Assembly (NCBI RefSeq): GCF_025685685.1
Contig: NZ_JAGSYH010000004.1
Span: forward strand, 186,001-250,000
Direction: 5' to 3'
Length of the DNA: 64,000 nucleotides
Origin: Acidicapsa dinghuensis
GTDB lineage: Bacteria; Acidobacteriota; Terriglobia; Terriglobales; Acidobacteriaceae
The position numbers and the translations under genes are program-made. The notes under the pieces are model-generated. The model was given only the letters and a program-made list of their open reading frames with translations. It was not told the origin of the DNA and did not search any database. Below are positions 34,521 to 44,994 of this stretch, piece by piece (position 1 is the stretch's first letter; each line of letters starts with the position of its first letter).

Positions 34521-36067
34521 GCGATCGCCTCAATCTGTGTTCGGCGGGCGATCTCAATAAAGTAGTCCAGCGTTTCGAATCGATAGACATCGAGAGTCAG
34601 CGGGTTGTCATCGCGGAGGTGAATCCGATCACCGAACTCGAACACTCTTGGCAGAATGTAGTAGTCAAATATCGCATCGTTTTCAGGGGTCAGACGAGCG
34701 GCGATGGTTATATCGGGACGCAGCAATGAATCAAATCGCACCAACCATCGTCGGGCTCCGGATGCGAGCGATTTACAGCGAACAACGACAACCGACACCG
34801 AGTACTCGTCGTTGATCGTCAAAAGATCTGTATCCGGATCGACGGATAGAGACGCTCCGTTAGCGCGAAGTTGCTCCGATATCGTCGAGACGAGTTCTCC
34901 ATATCGTCTCCGAAGATGGCGATTAATCTCCACGTATTCCAAGTCGCGTAGCGGCGTCCATCCAATCAACTTGTATGCACGGATCAGACACCCGAATCGC
35001 CGGGCAATTGTCGAGCAGGTGGGAAGCTCATCGCACTCCTCAATCAACAACCCTGTCAAATAGCCCTTTGCGTTGAGTAAGCGTTTGAGGCGGATCAGGA
35101 TCTCGTCGTTCGAAAGATGGCTATTGCGGGAGAGAATGATTTGTTGAGCCTGAGTGAACTGGTCATGGTCGATCACCGGCTCAAAAGCGTGATGTCTTTG
35201 AATCCATTGCTCCGGAGGATTGTTAATCCGCTTGACGTGAAGCTTATAGGAGGTTCGGTTGTAGGTGTTCGTCCCAATGTATTTGGGGTTGGTGAGGATT
35301 TGACGTATATTCTCACGAGTCCAACAGCGGCCAAATTGCCAGGGCACACCTTCTGCGTTTAGCCATTGCGCAATTTCTGTTTCCGAACGACGCTCTTCTA
35401 AAAACCTGCGATAGATCTGCCGAACGATCGAAACTTCTATCTCCGGGCCTGGGACGAGGATCACTCGATCGGTTTGAAGACTCTTGCGGTCCCCGTGTCC
35501 GAGCACTTGTTTGAATTGATGGTTTTGATCGATTAAATGCCGGCGCAACCCGTATCCCGCGGGACCACCCTGCCTGTATCCCAATTCGATGAGCCGTCTT
35601 TGGCCCGCCCATACTTTCACAGACAGTTCCCGGCTGTACTCCCCTGCCATCCCGCGCTTTACCGTTTTCAGAAGAGCTGAGGAAAGGCTTCCGTCGTTCC
35701 TGAACTCTTCGGCGCAGTAGTGCACCATCACGCCAGATGACGTCAACGAGAATTCGTACGAAGCACCCTGATCTGGGTTCTGAAAGCGTCCCCAGCGGCT
35801 CACATCGTATACCAGGACCGCCACAAAATCGACATCGCCACTACTTACATCAGCGAGAAGTTGTTGAAGTCCGGAACGGCCGATCAGAGTGAGTCCGCTC
35901 TTGCCATGATCCGAATAAGTTCGAACAATGTCCATATCATGCGCTTGCGCATATCGCACGATTGCGAACATCTGGTTCTCGGTTGAGTATTGCTGATGCT
36001 CAGTGGACATGCGCACATATTGCGCAACCGGTGAGCGAGATCTGGATGAGGAACTGGAATTATCCAT
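34517..36067 (-). CDS. Large serine recombinase
   Basis: 516 residues. Resolvase catalytic domain about 10-160 with the nucleophile in YVRMSTEHQQ, a SDHGKSGLTLIGRSGLQQLL segment, LVYDVSRWGRF and the paired-Arg region. The Recombinase domain (about 170-320) has EVSIVRQIYRRFLEERRSETEIAQWLN and NPKYIGTNTYNR. The C-terminal 190 residues are unusual and lack an obvious zinc ribbon. It heads an operon with two ParB-family genes, overlapping the first by 4 nt. It likely integrates or inverts DNA; its att sites were not identified. Confidence 0.88.
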   Translation of the reverse strand: MDNSSSSSRSRSPVAQYVRMSTEHQQYSTENQMFAIVRYAQAHDMDIVRTYSDHGKSGLTLIGRSGLQQLLADVSSGDVDFVAVLVYDVSRWGRFQNPDQGASYEFSLTSSGVMVHYCAEEFRNDGSLSSALLKTVKRGMAGEYSRELSVKVWAGQRRLIELGYRQGGPAGYGLRRHLIDQNHQFKQVLGHGDRKSLQTDRVILVPGPEIEVSIVRQIYRRFLEERRSETEIAQWLNAEGVPWQFGRCWTRENIRQILTNPKYIGTNTYNRTSYKLHVKRINNPPEQWIQRHHAFEPVIDHDQFTQAQQIILSRNSHLSNDEILIRLKRLLNAKGYLTGLLIEECDELPTCSTIARRFGCLIRAYKLIGWTPLRDLEYVEINRHLRRRYGELVSTISEQLRANGASLSVDPDTDLLTINDEYSVSVVVVRCKSLASGARRWLVRFDSLLRPDITIAARLTPENDAIFDYYILPRVFEFGDRIHLRDDNPLTLDVYRFETLDYFIEIARRTQIEAIA

Positions 36068-36325
36068 CTGAAAAGAGCCGAGAATTGATTAGGCTCAATT
36101 CTTGGCCACTGATGATGAAGAGGGAATGTAATTTCGGTTACAAGAATACGAACTATTCATAAACCAACGCCGCATCCGCCTTCGATGCAACATCACTTTC
36201 CTGACATACTTTGCGACATACACAGCATTCAACTCAAGATCAATCGAACACTCCAGCCGCATTTTGATCGATATCCAGGCTGTTCTATATCTCGCGTTCA
36301 TACTACGCTGACCTCAGGCTTGGGC

Positions 36326-36655
36326 TCACTCGCAGGTCACGCAAATCAAGGCACTGGAGTGGTTTGCGTTTGATTGCAGGAACTCAATAACAGCTGTGGC
36401 ACCTTTAATTTTGTCACCCTTTGTGTTCGTGAGAAGCTCTTTGGTTTGACGCTCCACAGAAGCGAGCGCTTTTGCCAAGTCGTTGGAATCATCGCTCCGC
36501 ATCTCCCCATAACGACCATCGGTCGATCCACCACTGACTAACTCGTCATTTTGCTCAAGCCAGTCAAGGGTTCGCTCAAGCAAAGTTGGGGCAGGATCCT
36601 CTTGACGCGATAGTTCTACGCTCGCGCGTGTCACTTCATAGCTGCTCATGGACAT
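36326..36655 (-). CDS. Hypothetical protein, 107-109 residues
   Basis: Not recognised. Mostly helical and acidic, with a short C-terminal ICVTC pair. Two candidate starts: ATG 36655, and ATG 36649, which has a better-spaced GGGAG and is preferred. A central helix (LAKALASVERQTKELL) suggests dimerisation. It stands alone, about 260 nt upstream of the serine recombinase on the same strand. Confidence 0.5.
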   Translation of the reverse strand: MSMSSYEVTRASVELSRQEDPAPTLLERTLDWLEQNDELVSGGSTDGRYGEMRSDDSNDLAKALASVERQTKELLTNTKGDKIKGATAVIEFLQSNANHSSALICVTCE

Positions 36656-37688
36656 ACTCCCGCTTACAATGTCAACAAATCGTTTTGCTTGATATCAGTA
36701 ATCTTGCATCATTACCGGTTGGCGCGCCACACCCTATTTGGTGTAAATGCTGGCCTGACCGTGTCAATACAAGTGGTGCGATGAGTACCACTTGTGGACT
36801 AGCAGATGGCTTGATGCGTACCGCGCATTCCGATCTACAGTGGAGTGTGGTCGCATCACCTGTTTGCATCCCTATCGAGAGGATGACTCAAGAATTGTCG
36901 TCCATCCTTAATGAACGCATTGGCAGAGTCTGCTTGACAAAGTCGTCCAACACATAACGTCCGGATACATGAGATTCGAAAACGAATTCGGACAGAATCC
37001 ATCCACGGTTGTAGCGTGACCCGGCATTCAACTGAGTAGGAACGAGGGCCAGTCGGTGTCACTAGATCCATAATCGCCTGACTCATTGGCGGCGGATTAG
37101 TACGGAGTGTCCGCCAGTATCTACAAATCCAGTCCACCTGGCCGTAAAACCGGCTACCGGGATAACTGGCTTCGTCACTCGCAATGAGATCTGTAGGAGA
37201 GTTGTGTACAAGATGGCGACTGGACGAATTGGTTGACAACAACAGACCGGCTAATAAGGACAGATACGCGCGCAACTCATCCTGGCCAGGAGAACTCCTC
37301 TCCTTCGAAGGCCGAATACATTTGCGCAGACTTGTCTTCTTGCCCTCAGCTTTTCCTTGCAGTCACACGGCGGACCATACATATTCGTCCATGTTGGTTT
37401 TGACCTCTGCCGTGACAAGCACAGGGTGCTGGGAATTCCACGTGGCTGTGAAAGCTCGTTTGCAGCGCAGGTTTCATGCGGCGTCCATACTTACAGCTCG
37501 TTTATCAAGAGCCGGTAAATCTTCTTTCAATCTTCGATGAATCCAGCTGAACCTTCAGATTGCCTTCAGCTTCGGCTCCATAGACTTGGTTCTCCAGCAC
37601 CAGACTGAGTCGTGTTGTTTGTTTATGCCGTTCAATAGCGCACGAATCAGCCAAAAGCGATTGACTGAATTCACTTCCAGGAGAACCC
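36656..37688. other. 1 kb stretch without a supportable gene
   Basis: Several open frames cross this stretch on both strands (the longest about 140 codons, minus, 36856-37275), but none has a recognisable domain or good ribosome site. Part of the 3' end reads as a plausible protein tail on the minus strand (ending at 37505, with segments such as LSLVLENQVYG), possibly a truncated gene. The last 15 nt carry the AGGAG site of the TonB receptor. The mix looks like decayed DNA between mobile modules and the receptor gene. Confidence 0.4.
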
Positions 37689-40649
37689 GTGAAGTCCAAA
37701 ACCTTCTTTGCATTTCGTCCTGCTTTGCTCCTCGTCTCTGTATTGTTGGTTTCGATCTTTGTACCCCGTATCAGCGCACAAACAAAGGGCGTGATCTTTG
37801 GTGGAACCGCGCAAAATCAAGCCGGATCCATTTCTGGTACGCTAACGGATTCTGCTGGCGCCGTATTGAGAGGAGCCCAGGTATCCGTCCCCGCCAAAGG
37901 CCTGATTGTTTCCACTGACGAGCAGGGCCGGTTTTTCTTCAGTGGCCTACAGTCCGGTGACTATGAGATTTCCGTCAGCTACATTGGCTTTCAGAAACTG
38001 ACAAAAACCGTCACGGTGAATGCGGGGATATCGACCCTTGTGAGCCTGCAACTCCAGGTCGCCTCGAACAACCAATCCGTACTGGTGACGGCGACGAGCG
38101 CTTCGGCTGAAGTGGAAGCGGTCAATGAAGAGCGCGCCGCGGACAACCTCATCCAGGTCATGCCTAGCCAGACCATCACCAGCCTGCCAGACCGCAACTT
38201 GGGCGACGCGATCGGTCGTATGGCCAGCGTCGCCCTGACGCGCAATGAGGGTCAGGATAATTTTGTGGCAGTGCGCGGCACTGAGCCCCGCTTGAACAAT
38301 ACCACCGTCGACGGCTTCAACATGCCTTCCGAAGATCCCGGTATCCGCGAATTCGATTTCTTCGCTGTTCCCACTGGTATCGTGGATTCGGTCAAGGTGA
38401 GCAAAACCCTCGAAGCCAACATGGATGGCGACGGTATCGGCGGCTCCATCAATCTCGTCACCAAAACCGCGAGCGATACCCCGACCTACCAAATCACCGC
38501 CATGGGTGGCATCAGCGCCATGGGTGGCTATACGCCAATCGAAAACGCCCGTCCAAACGCGAATGTATACGGCACCTGGGGCAGGCGCTTTGGGGCCAAC
38601 AAGAAGCTTGGCTTCATCATCGGCGGAGAGTATGACTTCGATGGCACCGGCTATAACGACGTCGAGCCCACCCCGGATATGGCCTCGCTCGCCAACAATC
38701 AGACCGTAGTGTGGGATGACTCCCAGGACCTCCGCACGTACATGTTCCACCGCCCCCGCTATGGATCGGGCGGCAGCCTGGATTACCGCATCAAGCCCGG
38801 CTCCACTATCTTTTTGCGCTATCTCTATACCTTCACCCGCGACAGCGGCGACAAATCGGTTTACAGCCTTTTCGACAACACGCCCGGCGTCCAATTGATC
38901 AATCCCGGCAACACCGGCTGCGCCACCAACACAACCACAGGGGCAACCGCTCCGCCATGCAACACCCCACCGCGTTACTATAACCAGGCTGAAGACGCCC
39001 GGATTTATTCCGACAGCATTCAGCTCAGCGGCACGCATGTTCTGACTAATACCTGGTACTCGTGGAGCGCCGCGGTCGGAGCTGGCTACTTTGGCGATAA
39101 TCCTTTTGAGTCGGGCAACTTCACCGACGTGGCCAGCACCAGTTCCTGCCAGTTCAACCAAGGCGCGACCACGGACTACCACCTGCCCCAGTGGACCCCG
39201 GCATGTTTTGCCGAGATCAACAGCCCCCAGAACTACGCCTTCACCGGGACCCAGCGTGAGCCCGGCCACGAGGAGCAGATCAATATCGGAGTTCAGGGTT
39301 CGGGCGCATTCCGCTGGCACCTCGGCGGCCATCTCTCCACGTTTGAGTACGGGGCTAAGTTTCGCAGCATGCACAAATACAACAACCAGTACAACGACTA
39401 CGCGAATTACGCCGGCGCCGGCGCCGGTGTCCCGATGACGAACTTCCCCAACCAACTCACGCAGCCGAACTACTACAACGGCGCGTACAAGGACGGCTAC
39501 AATGTTTGGTTCGGCGCCGTCCAAAATTACGTTAACCAGCATCCCGCCGATTTCGCCTTTTCCAACGACAAGGGGGTGAATTCCGCGAACTACGGGCTGG
39601 TCGAGCATATTCCGGCCTTCTACGTGATGAATACCACCGACTTCTCCAACGGCGTCCGCCTGGTCTTGGGTCTGCGCGCTGAGATCACCACGGAGAACGT
39701 GCACAACCTGGCGTTCGATCCCAACGGCGATGCCACGCCGAATCACTTTTCAGGCTCCTATTACGACCTGCTCCCCAGCGCGTCGCTGCGCTTCAACGCC
39801 GGACGCGACAGCTATATGCGCCTGATCTACGCACGCGGCGTCTCCCGCCCCGAAGAGCAGTGGCTGGCGGAAGACGTGAGCTGGGGCACCGGCGGAAACG
39901 GCGCCTACAAAAATACCGTCGCCTTTGGCAACCCCAATCTCAAGGCGGAAACCGGCGACGATATCGACGTCCTCTACGAACACTACTTCAAGACCTTCGG
40001 CGTGTTATCCGGCGGGTATTTCTTCAAGTATCTCTCACTTCCGCCTGTCAGCACCCAGAAGGTGCTGGACAACTACCTGCCTCCGGGCGCGCCATCTTCG
40101 GATCAGGGCACGTATCTCGCTACCTACTACATCAACGCCGGCAGCGCTTGGATCAGCGGCATTGAATTACAGTACCTGCAGCACTGGTCCAATCTGCCCG
40201 GCTTCCTTGGCGGCCTCGGCATGAATGCCAACTACAGCTACATCGGCTCCCAGACCAGCGGCATCGCCGGGCGCAGTGATAAGCCGCGCCTGCTGGAGGA
40301 CGCTCCCAATCTCTTCAACATCGGGCCCACCTATAATCGCGGTCCTCTCGCGATGCAAATGAACATCAACTTCAACGGGGCCAGCATCTACCAGTATCAG
40401 TATGCCGACGGGGCGCCAGGCGGACTACAGGGCCCGCTCGGAGACTACTATAACTATCCCCACACCCAGGTAGATGCCCAAGGCAGCTACGTGCTTCCCC
40501 ACGGCCTGAAGTTGATCGTCTCCGGACTGAACCTTACCAACGAGGAATTCGGCTTCTACTATGGCAGTCAGAAATACGACACGCAGCGCGAGTTCTACCA
40601 TCCTACCTATTCGTTCGGCGTGAGCTGGTCACCGCAACGCGAAAAATAA
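37689..40649 (+). CDS. TonB-dependent receptor
   Basis: 986 residues from GTG 37689, with AGGAG 5 nt upstream. Signal peptide about 1-31 (ends ISAQ). A carboxypeptidase-regulatory-like domain (about 45-120, SGTLTDSAGAVLRGAQVSV) is followed by the plug (about 150-260, with SLPDRNLGDAIGRMASVALTR and VRGTEPRLNNTTVDG) and a beta-barrel rich in aromatic strands. It resembles CirA/FecA-type receptors of the kind that import sugars or siderophores. The substrate cannot be told; no matching transporter or hydrolase gene is adjacent. GC content is higher than in the flanking DNA. The C-terminus ends in Lys rather than the usual Phe. Confidence 0.92.
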   Translation: MKSKTFFAFRPALLLVSVLLVSIFVPRISAQTKGVIFGGTAQNQAGSISGTLTDSAGAVLRGAQVSVPAKGLIVSTDEQGRFFFSGLQSGDYEISVSYIGFQKLTKTVTVNAGISTLVSLQLQVASNNQSVLVTATSASAEVEAVNEERAADNLIQVMPSQTITSLPDRNLGDAIGRMASVALTRNEGQDNFVAVRGTEPRLNNTTVDGFNMPSEDPGIREFDFFAVPTGIVDSVKVSKTLEANMDGDGIGGSINLVTKTASDTPTYQITAMGGISAMGGYTPIENARPNANVYGTWGRRFGANKKLGFIIGGEYDFDGTGYNDVEPTPDMASLANNQTVVWDDSQDLRTYMFHRPRYGSGGSLDYRIKPGSTIFLRYLYTFTRDSGDKSVYSLFDNTPGVQLINPGNTGCATNTTTGATAPPCNTPPRYYNQAEDARIYSDSIQLSGTHVLTNTWYSWSAAVGAGYFGDNPFESGNFTDVASTSSCQFNQGATTDYHLPQWTPACFAEINSPQNYAFTGTQREPGHEEQINIGVQGSGAFRWHLGGHLSTFEYGAKFRSMHKYNNQYNDYANYAGAGAGVPMTNFPNQLTQPNYYNGAYKDGYNVWFGAVQNYVNQHPADFAFSNDKGVNSANYGLVEHIPAFYVMNTTDFSNGVRLVLGLRAEITTENVHNLAFDPNGDATPNHFSGSYYDLLPSASLRFNAGRDSYMRLIYARGVSRPEEQWLAEDVSWGTGGNGAYKNTVAFGNPNLKAETGDDIDVLYEHYFKTFGVLSGGYFFKYLSLPPVSTQKVLDNYLPPGAPSSDQGTYLATYYINAGSAWISGIELQYLQHWSNLPGFLGGLGMNANYSYIGSQTSGIAGRSDKPRLLEDAPNLFNIGPTYNRGPLAMQMNINFNGASIYQYQYADGAPGGLQGPLGDYYNYPHTQVDAQGSYVLPHGLKLIVSGLNLTNEEFGFYYGSQKYDTQREFYHPTYSFGVSWSPQREK

Positions 40650-41105
40650 TCCGCCGAAACTGAGGCATGTCAGCAGTGAAACAGACGAACCGGGTCGATC
40701 TCTACATTGAAGCGGAACTCTCGACTGCGGCGGTCGGACATTTTCACGTAACACGCACAATCTACCAGTATTTCTTCAACAAATGCATACGACCATATTG
40801 GGGCACGCTGGACATCAAGCAGTACGCACAGTTGAGATTGAGCGTTGGCTACGAGTCCAAAAGCGACGCGAACGGCAAGCTAAGCTCTCGTTGGAAACCA
40901 TGTGGACGAGCAGGCGACTTCCCGTCAAGGTGGATCGCGGATCCCCTCTACCCTAACAAGGGAGAGAGTCCGCGTCGGCCGTCTTCGACGTTATAGAAAC
41001 AAACAATATGACTTCCGATATGACGATTTCAGCGGCCACAATGAGACCTGAACTGAACAAAAGCACGGCGCAGGGCAGCCTAGCAGTGCCGAATTCTATC
41101 TTGCC
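40650..41105. other. Convergent intergenic stretch
   Basis: 456 nt between the TonB receptor and the KAP NTPase, which converge here. A 109-codon open frame (40667-40996, plus) has no recognisable domain and no good ribosome site. I see no strong hairpin terminator. Confidence 0.4.
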
Positions 41106-44100
41106 TCATTCCAATGCGGAGACATGGCTATTGCCTGTTGCGCCGACTTGAATCGTCGAACCACCTGCGTCCACTGAATGATCAGCCGATTCGTCTGAGC
41201 CATTCTCCCTGGGCAGGAATGTTTGTGGATCCAGTCCGAATATCCCGCACTGGTCTTTGTAGTATTTCCGAATCTCCCATGCGGCCAGGGCGGGAGCGTT
41301 CGCACCCCCCAGGGCCAAACCTACCAAAACCTCATCGAAGTCCGCGTGCTGATCACGCAACTTTTGTCCTTGATCGATTTCACCCTGACCTGATTTCGCG
41401 GCCACAAGCCGCAGATAGTTCAATAGACGGCGCACTTCTCGCGGACTCTGATATAAGTCGAAGATTGCCTTCGTATGATGAACCAGAGCTCTCGTAAAGC
41501 GTGGGTCCTCTGTCGCCTGATCCAGGTTCGCAGGCCGGGTGAGCCTCGCAACAAGAGCCAGCAACATCAACATCGATGGGATGCCAATTAACATCGCATT
41601 CCGCCCGAGCCAGCCATCATAGCTGTTTGACGGCCCGCCTTCGCTGGCGCGATTGGGGAACGGAAGCGTCGAGTTGGCCCGGTCTTGCGTGGGTGCCGTT
41701 TGTCGATTCGTGACACCAGCAGCCACCTGCTGCGGTTGCCCGGTACCATCAGTTTCTGCCTTCCCAACTGCCACCGTGGCCGCCGGTTTCGACGTGCTGG
41801 CCCGAGAGGTCCAAAGAACCGCGGCGAAGACCAATAGTACCGGAAGCGTAAGGGTCGCTAGCATTCGTCCATATCGCGGAAGCATTCCAGCTTCTGCTTT
41901 CACGATCCGCGGCCTTTCCATCATGTCTGCAAAGTGCTCAGCAGTAGGCGCCTTAAGATTCAGCCGCACGTTCACAATTTTCTTTAGGTAATCCCGTGCA
42001 TACGCTACGCGGAGATGTACCCGATTTACTTCCTGATTGTCGACCTTCTCCTCTCTCTCAACCCTTTTGTTCTCCGCTTCCAGTAGCGCCAATTCCTCAA
42101 ACTGCTTCGCAACCAACGTTTCTACCTTGCTGTAATCAGCACCTACCACTACAAACACCGGAGCCACGGAGCTGAGGAAGTTGATTGCCTCTAGGATCTG
42201 GACGACTTGCTCGGGCCGGCAGCGGTCAAGATCATCCAGAAAGATCACCAGCCTTTGGGGCTTGAGCGCTTCCGCAACGTCCTTGAGATTCTCAGCAAAC
42301 TCCTGCCGCACATCTGACTTCCCTACAAGCGATGGTAGCTTTAATGCCTCTTTGAACGTGTCCACCAGGAAGCCGCCGGCGTTTTCTATGAGTTTTTCGG
42401 GATTACTCTTGAAAGCCTTTCCCAGACCGAGAAAGACACCCGCGATGGCCACGTACCCAGCCTTTGTAAGCCAGCTCCCCCAACCTGCCGATGGAAACAG
42501 CGACGGCATCGCAACCCGCAGCGCTAGAAATCCTGTTGCCAACAGCACAAGAGCCAGCCTGTCCCGTCGCGCCGGGTCGAACATCCTCACCCGAATCAGG
42601 TCTAGCCGAAAGCTCACTCCCGTTGCGCTCAACCACTGGGGTACCGCCTGCCTTTGCACGGTCTCTAGAAGATATGCAAGAAGCAGATCTTCACGCTGGT
42701 GATGCCAGGCGTTGAACCACACCGTCACTGCCACGCGATTTCTCTTGAGATTTGCCTGCAGCATCCGCATCACGGAGCTCTTGCCCATTCCCCACCGCGC
42801 CTGTAATGAGATGACCAGTGGTGGCTCGGTGTTTGGGTTCGTCAAATAATTCGTCAGTCGCTCCACCAGTGCCTTCTGCCCCAACCTGTCATCGTCTAGG
42901 CTCTCTATCGGAGCGTCTGCGGAGACTATGTCATCGACCATCGCTTTGGGCCGGCGCTCCGGTGATGTGGACCACACGAAGAGAGGGATGAAGAACACCA
43001 TCGACGCGAAGAACCAGGGTGCCGCGTAACGACGGTACGGCGCGGATTCTTGAGGTTTCCACGTGGTTCCTCCGTCCGTCGTGTGCAGAATCGTCCCACC
43101 GGTCCCTACAATCCACCCGTTCGACTTGTCCGCGAAAGAAACTCCCCTCAGATGCTCCATTGTCCCCGAGCCCTGCGAAACCCAGCTTGTGCCTCCGTCC
43201 GTGGTGTGAATCAGAGTGCCGTTATCCCCGACCGCCCATGCTTCGTTCGGAGCTGAAAACGAGATTCCGTAAAGATAGAACAAAAGCTGATTCATCTTGG
43301 CTGCCGCCCATTTTCCTTGATTGAGACAGGTAATGTGCGACAAGTTAAAGTCATACACAGTGCAACCTTGCTCGAACGTCGCATCGGAAAACGCAACAAT
43401 CGAATTCCCATTACCACCTGAAAAAGGATTCGACACCTTACTCCATGTGGTCCCGCCATCTTGAGTCGAGACAATGTCACCGATAGGAACATTCATCAAT
43501 ACGGCAAGCCCACCCGTGCCGTTAACTCCCACTCCGCGCCGGTTATCGAAGAACTGTATGCTTCCCACTGCCGTATCCGGCGTATTTGGGAGTGCCCGCC
43601 AAGTCTTCCCGCCGTCACTCGTCACTCTGAGTTCTACCGAAGGAGCTGACACTTCGATCCACCCGTGCTGATGATCAGCAAACGAAATGGAAGTGAACTC
43701 ACCCGCTGGCTCGAACCATTCAGGAGTCCAGTGCTCTCCGCTATCGGTTGTGCGCAGGATCTCATTGTGTCCCGCGAGTGCCAAAACTTCCTTCCCGTTA
43801 GTACCCGGAACAACTGTCACGGATCGAATATAGAATCCGCGTATAGGGGGCCGGTACCACGGGTTCACCTCATAGGGATAGAAGAACCAGCTCATCGCCC
43901 AAGCGAAAGGTTCACGTGGAAGAAAACCCGGCCGCGGGGGCTGCAGCCACGCCACCAATGCCAGCACCGGCACCAGAAAAAGGCCACTATAGAGAGCGGT
44001 CCTTTTCGCCTGTGCCTTCGTGCTGCGCTGATCGGAAACAGACCGGAGAGTGGTCGGTTGTGGCTGAGGCGAATCGTCCTCTTGAAACTCGCTTCGTGAA

Positions 44101-44147
44101 GATTTCGGCGCGGCCTTCTTCCTCGCGGGGGGAATCGCTTTAGACAT
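41106..44147 (-). CDS. KAP-family P-loop NTPase fused to a Ycf48-like beta-propeller
   Basis: 1013 residues, GAGG about 10 nt before ATG. Basic, disordered N-terminus (1-50), then a membrane segment (about 48-68). BNR/Ycf48-like propeller repeats follow (about 105-375; repeated TTDGGTTW and SxDGGKTW units), with a second membrane segment about 383-400. The KAP NTPase domain has Walker A ARWGMGKSS (near 450) and Walker B VIFLDDLDRC (near 640). Hydrophobic stretches interrupt the NTPase fold, as in other KAP proteins, and two more membrane segments lie C-terminal (about 760-775, 840-860). The propeller is predicted to face the periplasm and the NTPase the cytoplasm. KAP NTPases include Kidins220 and the phage-exclusion protein PifA; several occur in defence loci. 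No partner gene is adjacent. Confidence 0.85.
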   Translation of the reverse strand: MSKAIPPARKKAAPKSSRSEFQEDDSPQPQPTTLRSVSDQRSTKAQAKRTALYSGLFLVPVLALVAWLQPPRPGFLPREPFAWAMSWFFYPYEVNPWYRPPIRGFYIRSVTVVPGTNGKEVLALAGHNEILRTTDSGEHWTPEWFEPAGEFTSISFADHQHGWIEVSAPSVELRVTSDGGKTWRALPNTPDTAVGSIQFFDNRRGVGVNGTGGLAVLMNVPIGDIVSTQDGGTTWSKVSNPFSGGNGNSIVAFSDATFEQGCTVYDFNLSHITCLNQGKWAAAKMNQLLFYLYGISFSAPNEAWAVGDNGTLIHTTDGGTSWVSQGSGTMEHLRGVSFADKSNGWIVGTGGTILHTTDGGTTWKPQESAPYRRYAAPWFFASMVFFIPLFVWSTSPERRPKAMVDDIVSADAPIESLDDDRLGQKALVERLTNYLTNPNTEPPLVISLQARWGMGKSSVMRMLQANLKRNRVAVTVWFNAWHHQREDLLLAYLLETVQRQAVPQWLSATGVSFRLDLIRVRMFDPARRDRLALVLLATGFLALRVAMPSLFPSAGWGSWLTKAGYVAIAGVFLGLGKAFKSNPEKLIENAGGFLVDTFKEALKLPSLVGKSDVRQEFAENLKDVAEALKPQRLVIFLDDLDRCRPEQVVQILEAINFLSSVAPVFVVVGADYSKVETLVAKQFEELALLEAENKRVEREEKVDNQEVNRVHLRVAYARDYLKKIVNVRLNLKAPTAEHFADMMERPRIVKAEAGMLPRYGRMLATLTLPVLLVFAAVLWTSRASTSKPAATVAVGKAETDGTGQPQQVAAGVTNRQTAPTQDRANSTLPFPNRASEGGPSNSYDGWLGRNAMLIGIPSMLMLLALVARLTRPANLDQATEDPRFTRALVHHTKAIFDLYQSPREVRRLLNYLRLVAAKSGQGEIDQGQKLRDQHADFDEVLVGLALGGANAPALAAWEIRKYYKDQCGIFGLDPQTFLPRENGSDESADHSVDAGGSTIQVGATGNSHVSALE

Positions 44148-44994
44148 GTTGCGGCCTCACTGGACTTGGTTGGAGTAGAGCGAGGAATATGTCCGCGAAA
44201 TGGACGCGGGAGAATGTCTAAAGATAGCGCAGACTCATATCCAAAAGAAGAGAAAAACTCACCTTGGAATGCTTAAGTATTTGCAGGCAGATTTGAGCCA
44301 GCATCAGTCGGTTCGCAGACAGATTCTATCCCTGTACTCGATCGTTCATTCTTGCCAGCCGGAAGTTGTCCCCAGGGTGCCCCTCAACGGGCAATGGCGC
44401 AGAGTGCGGTTCTCGTACGAACCGAAGGAACAAGTAGTTCCCAAACTGGTTGCCGAACGAAAATGGCCACCTCGATCCAGGTAGCCGATCTACTCATCAC
44501 CAACTCACTCACCGATACAAAAAACGGCTTCTGAGCGAGTGACCGGCAACGCTGACCCAACGTGCGCCAAATCACGCGGTCGAAGTATTTGAAGTGATTC
44601 GGTACGGCGAAGCGATCAAGATCCATCGATCCGTGTCCCGTCAAGTTGACGTAAAACGCGCATCTCGGACAAGTAGGTCAGATCGCGTGATGGGTTTTCG
44701 ACCTCGAATAGGGAACGATAAACCACGCTGACTTCCATAACGCCATTTCTCATGCTGAAGGAAGAGCTGACACGCAGCGATCAATAACACCCCTCTCGGA
44801 CCCTGATAAAACCTGGTCTCGCCGGTGCTCAGTGTGACTGTTGTGTGCCTTATTACAACCTTGAGGTTCCGCTGTGATCGATGAATGAAAGGTCGTATCC
44901 GATTAGGTTTCTACCCAATCAACATCGACCTCTGCCGTGACAGTTATTTTAAGGAATGTAAGTTGTGTAGCGGGCAGGTTTTAGGTAGCACCAA
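44148..44994. other. 850-nt stretch with no recognisable gene
   Basis: Only short open frames occur. The most protein-like is a 45-codon minus-strand frame at 44616-44753 containing LFEVENPSRDLTYLSEM, followed in another frame by a second plausible segment (DRFAVPNHFKYFDRVIW, around 44560-44625). The pair could be a small frameshifted gene remnant. No family recognised. Confidence 0.35.

Noticed and set aside
36856..37275. 139-codon minus-strand frame upstream of the TonB receptor
   Set aside because: No recognisable domain, weak start, and low-confidence composition; treated as decayed DNA.
37947..39746. 599-codon open frame on the minus strand
   Set aside because: It lies wholly antisense to the well-supported TonB receptor, has no recognisable domain, and arises from the GC-rich codon pattern of that gene.
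40667..40996. 109-codon plus-strand frame after the TonB receptor
   Set aside because: No ribosome site, no domain and composition like random sequence.
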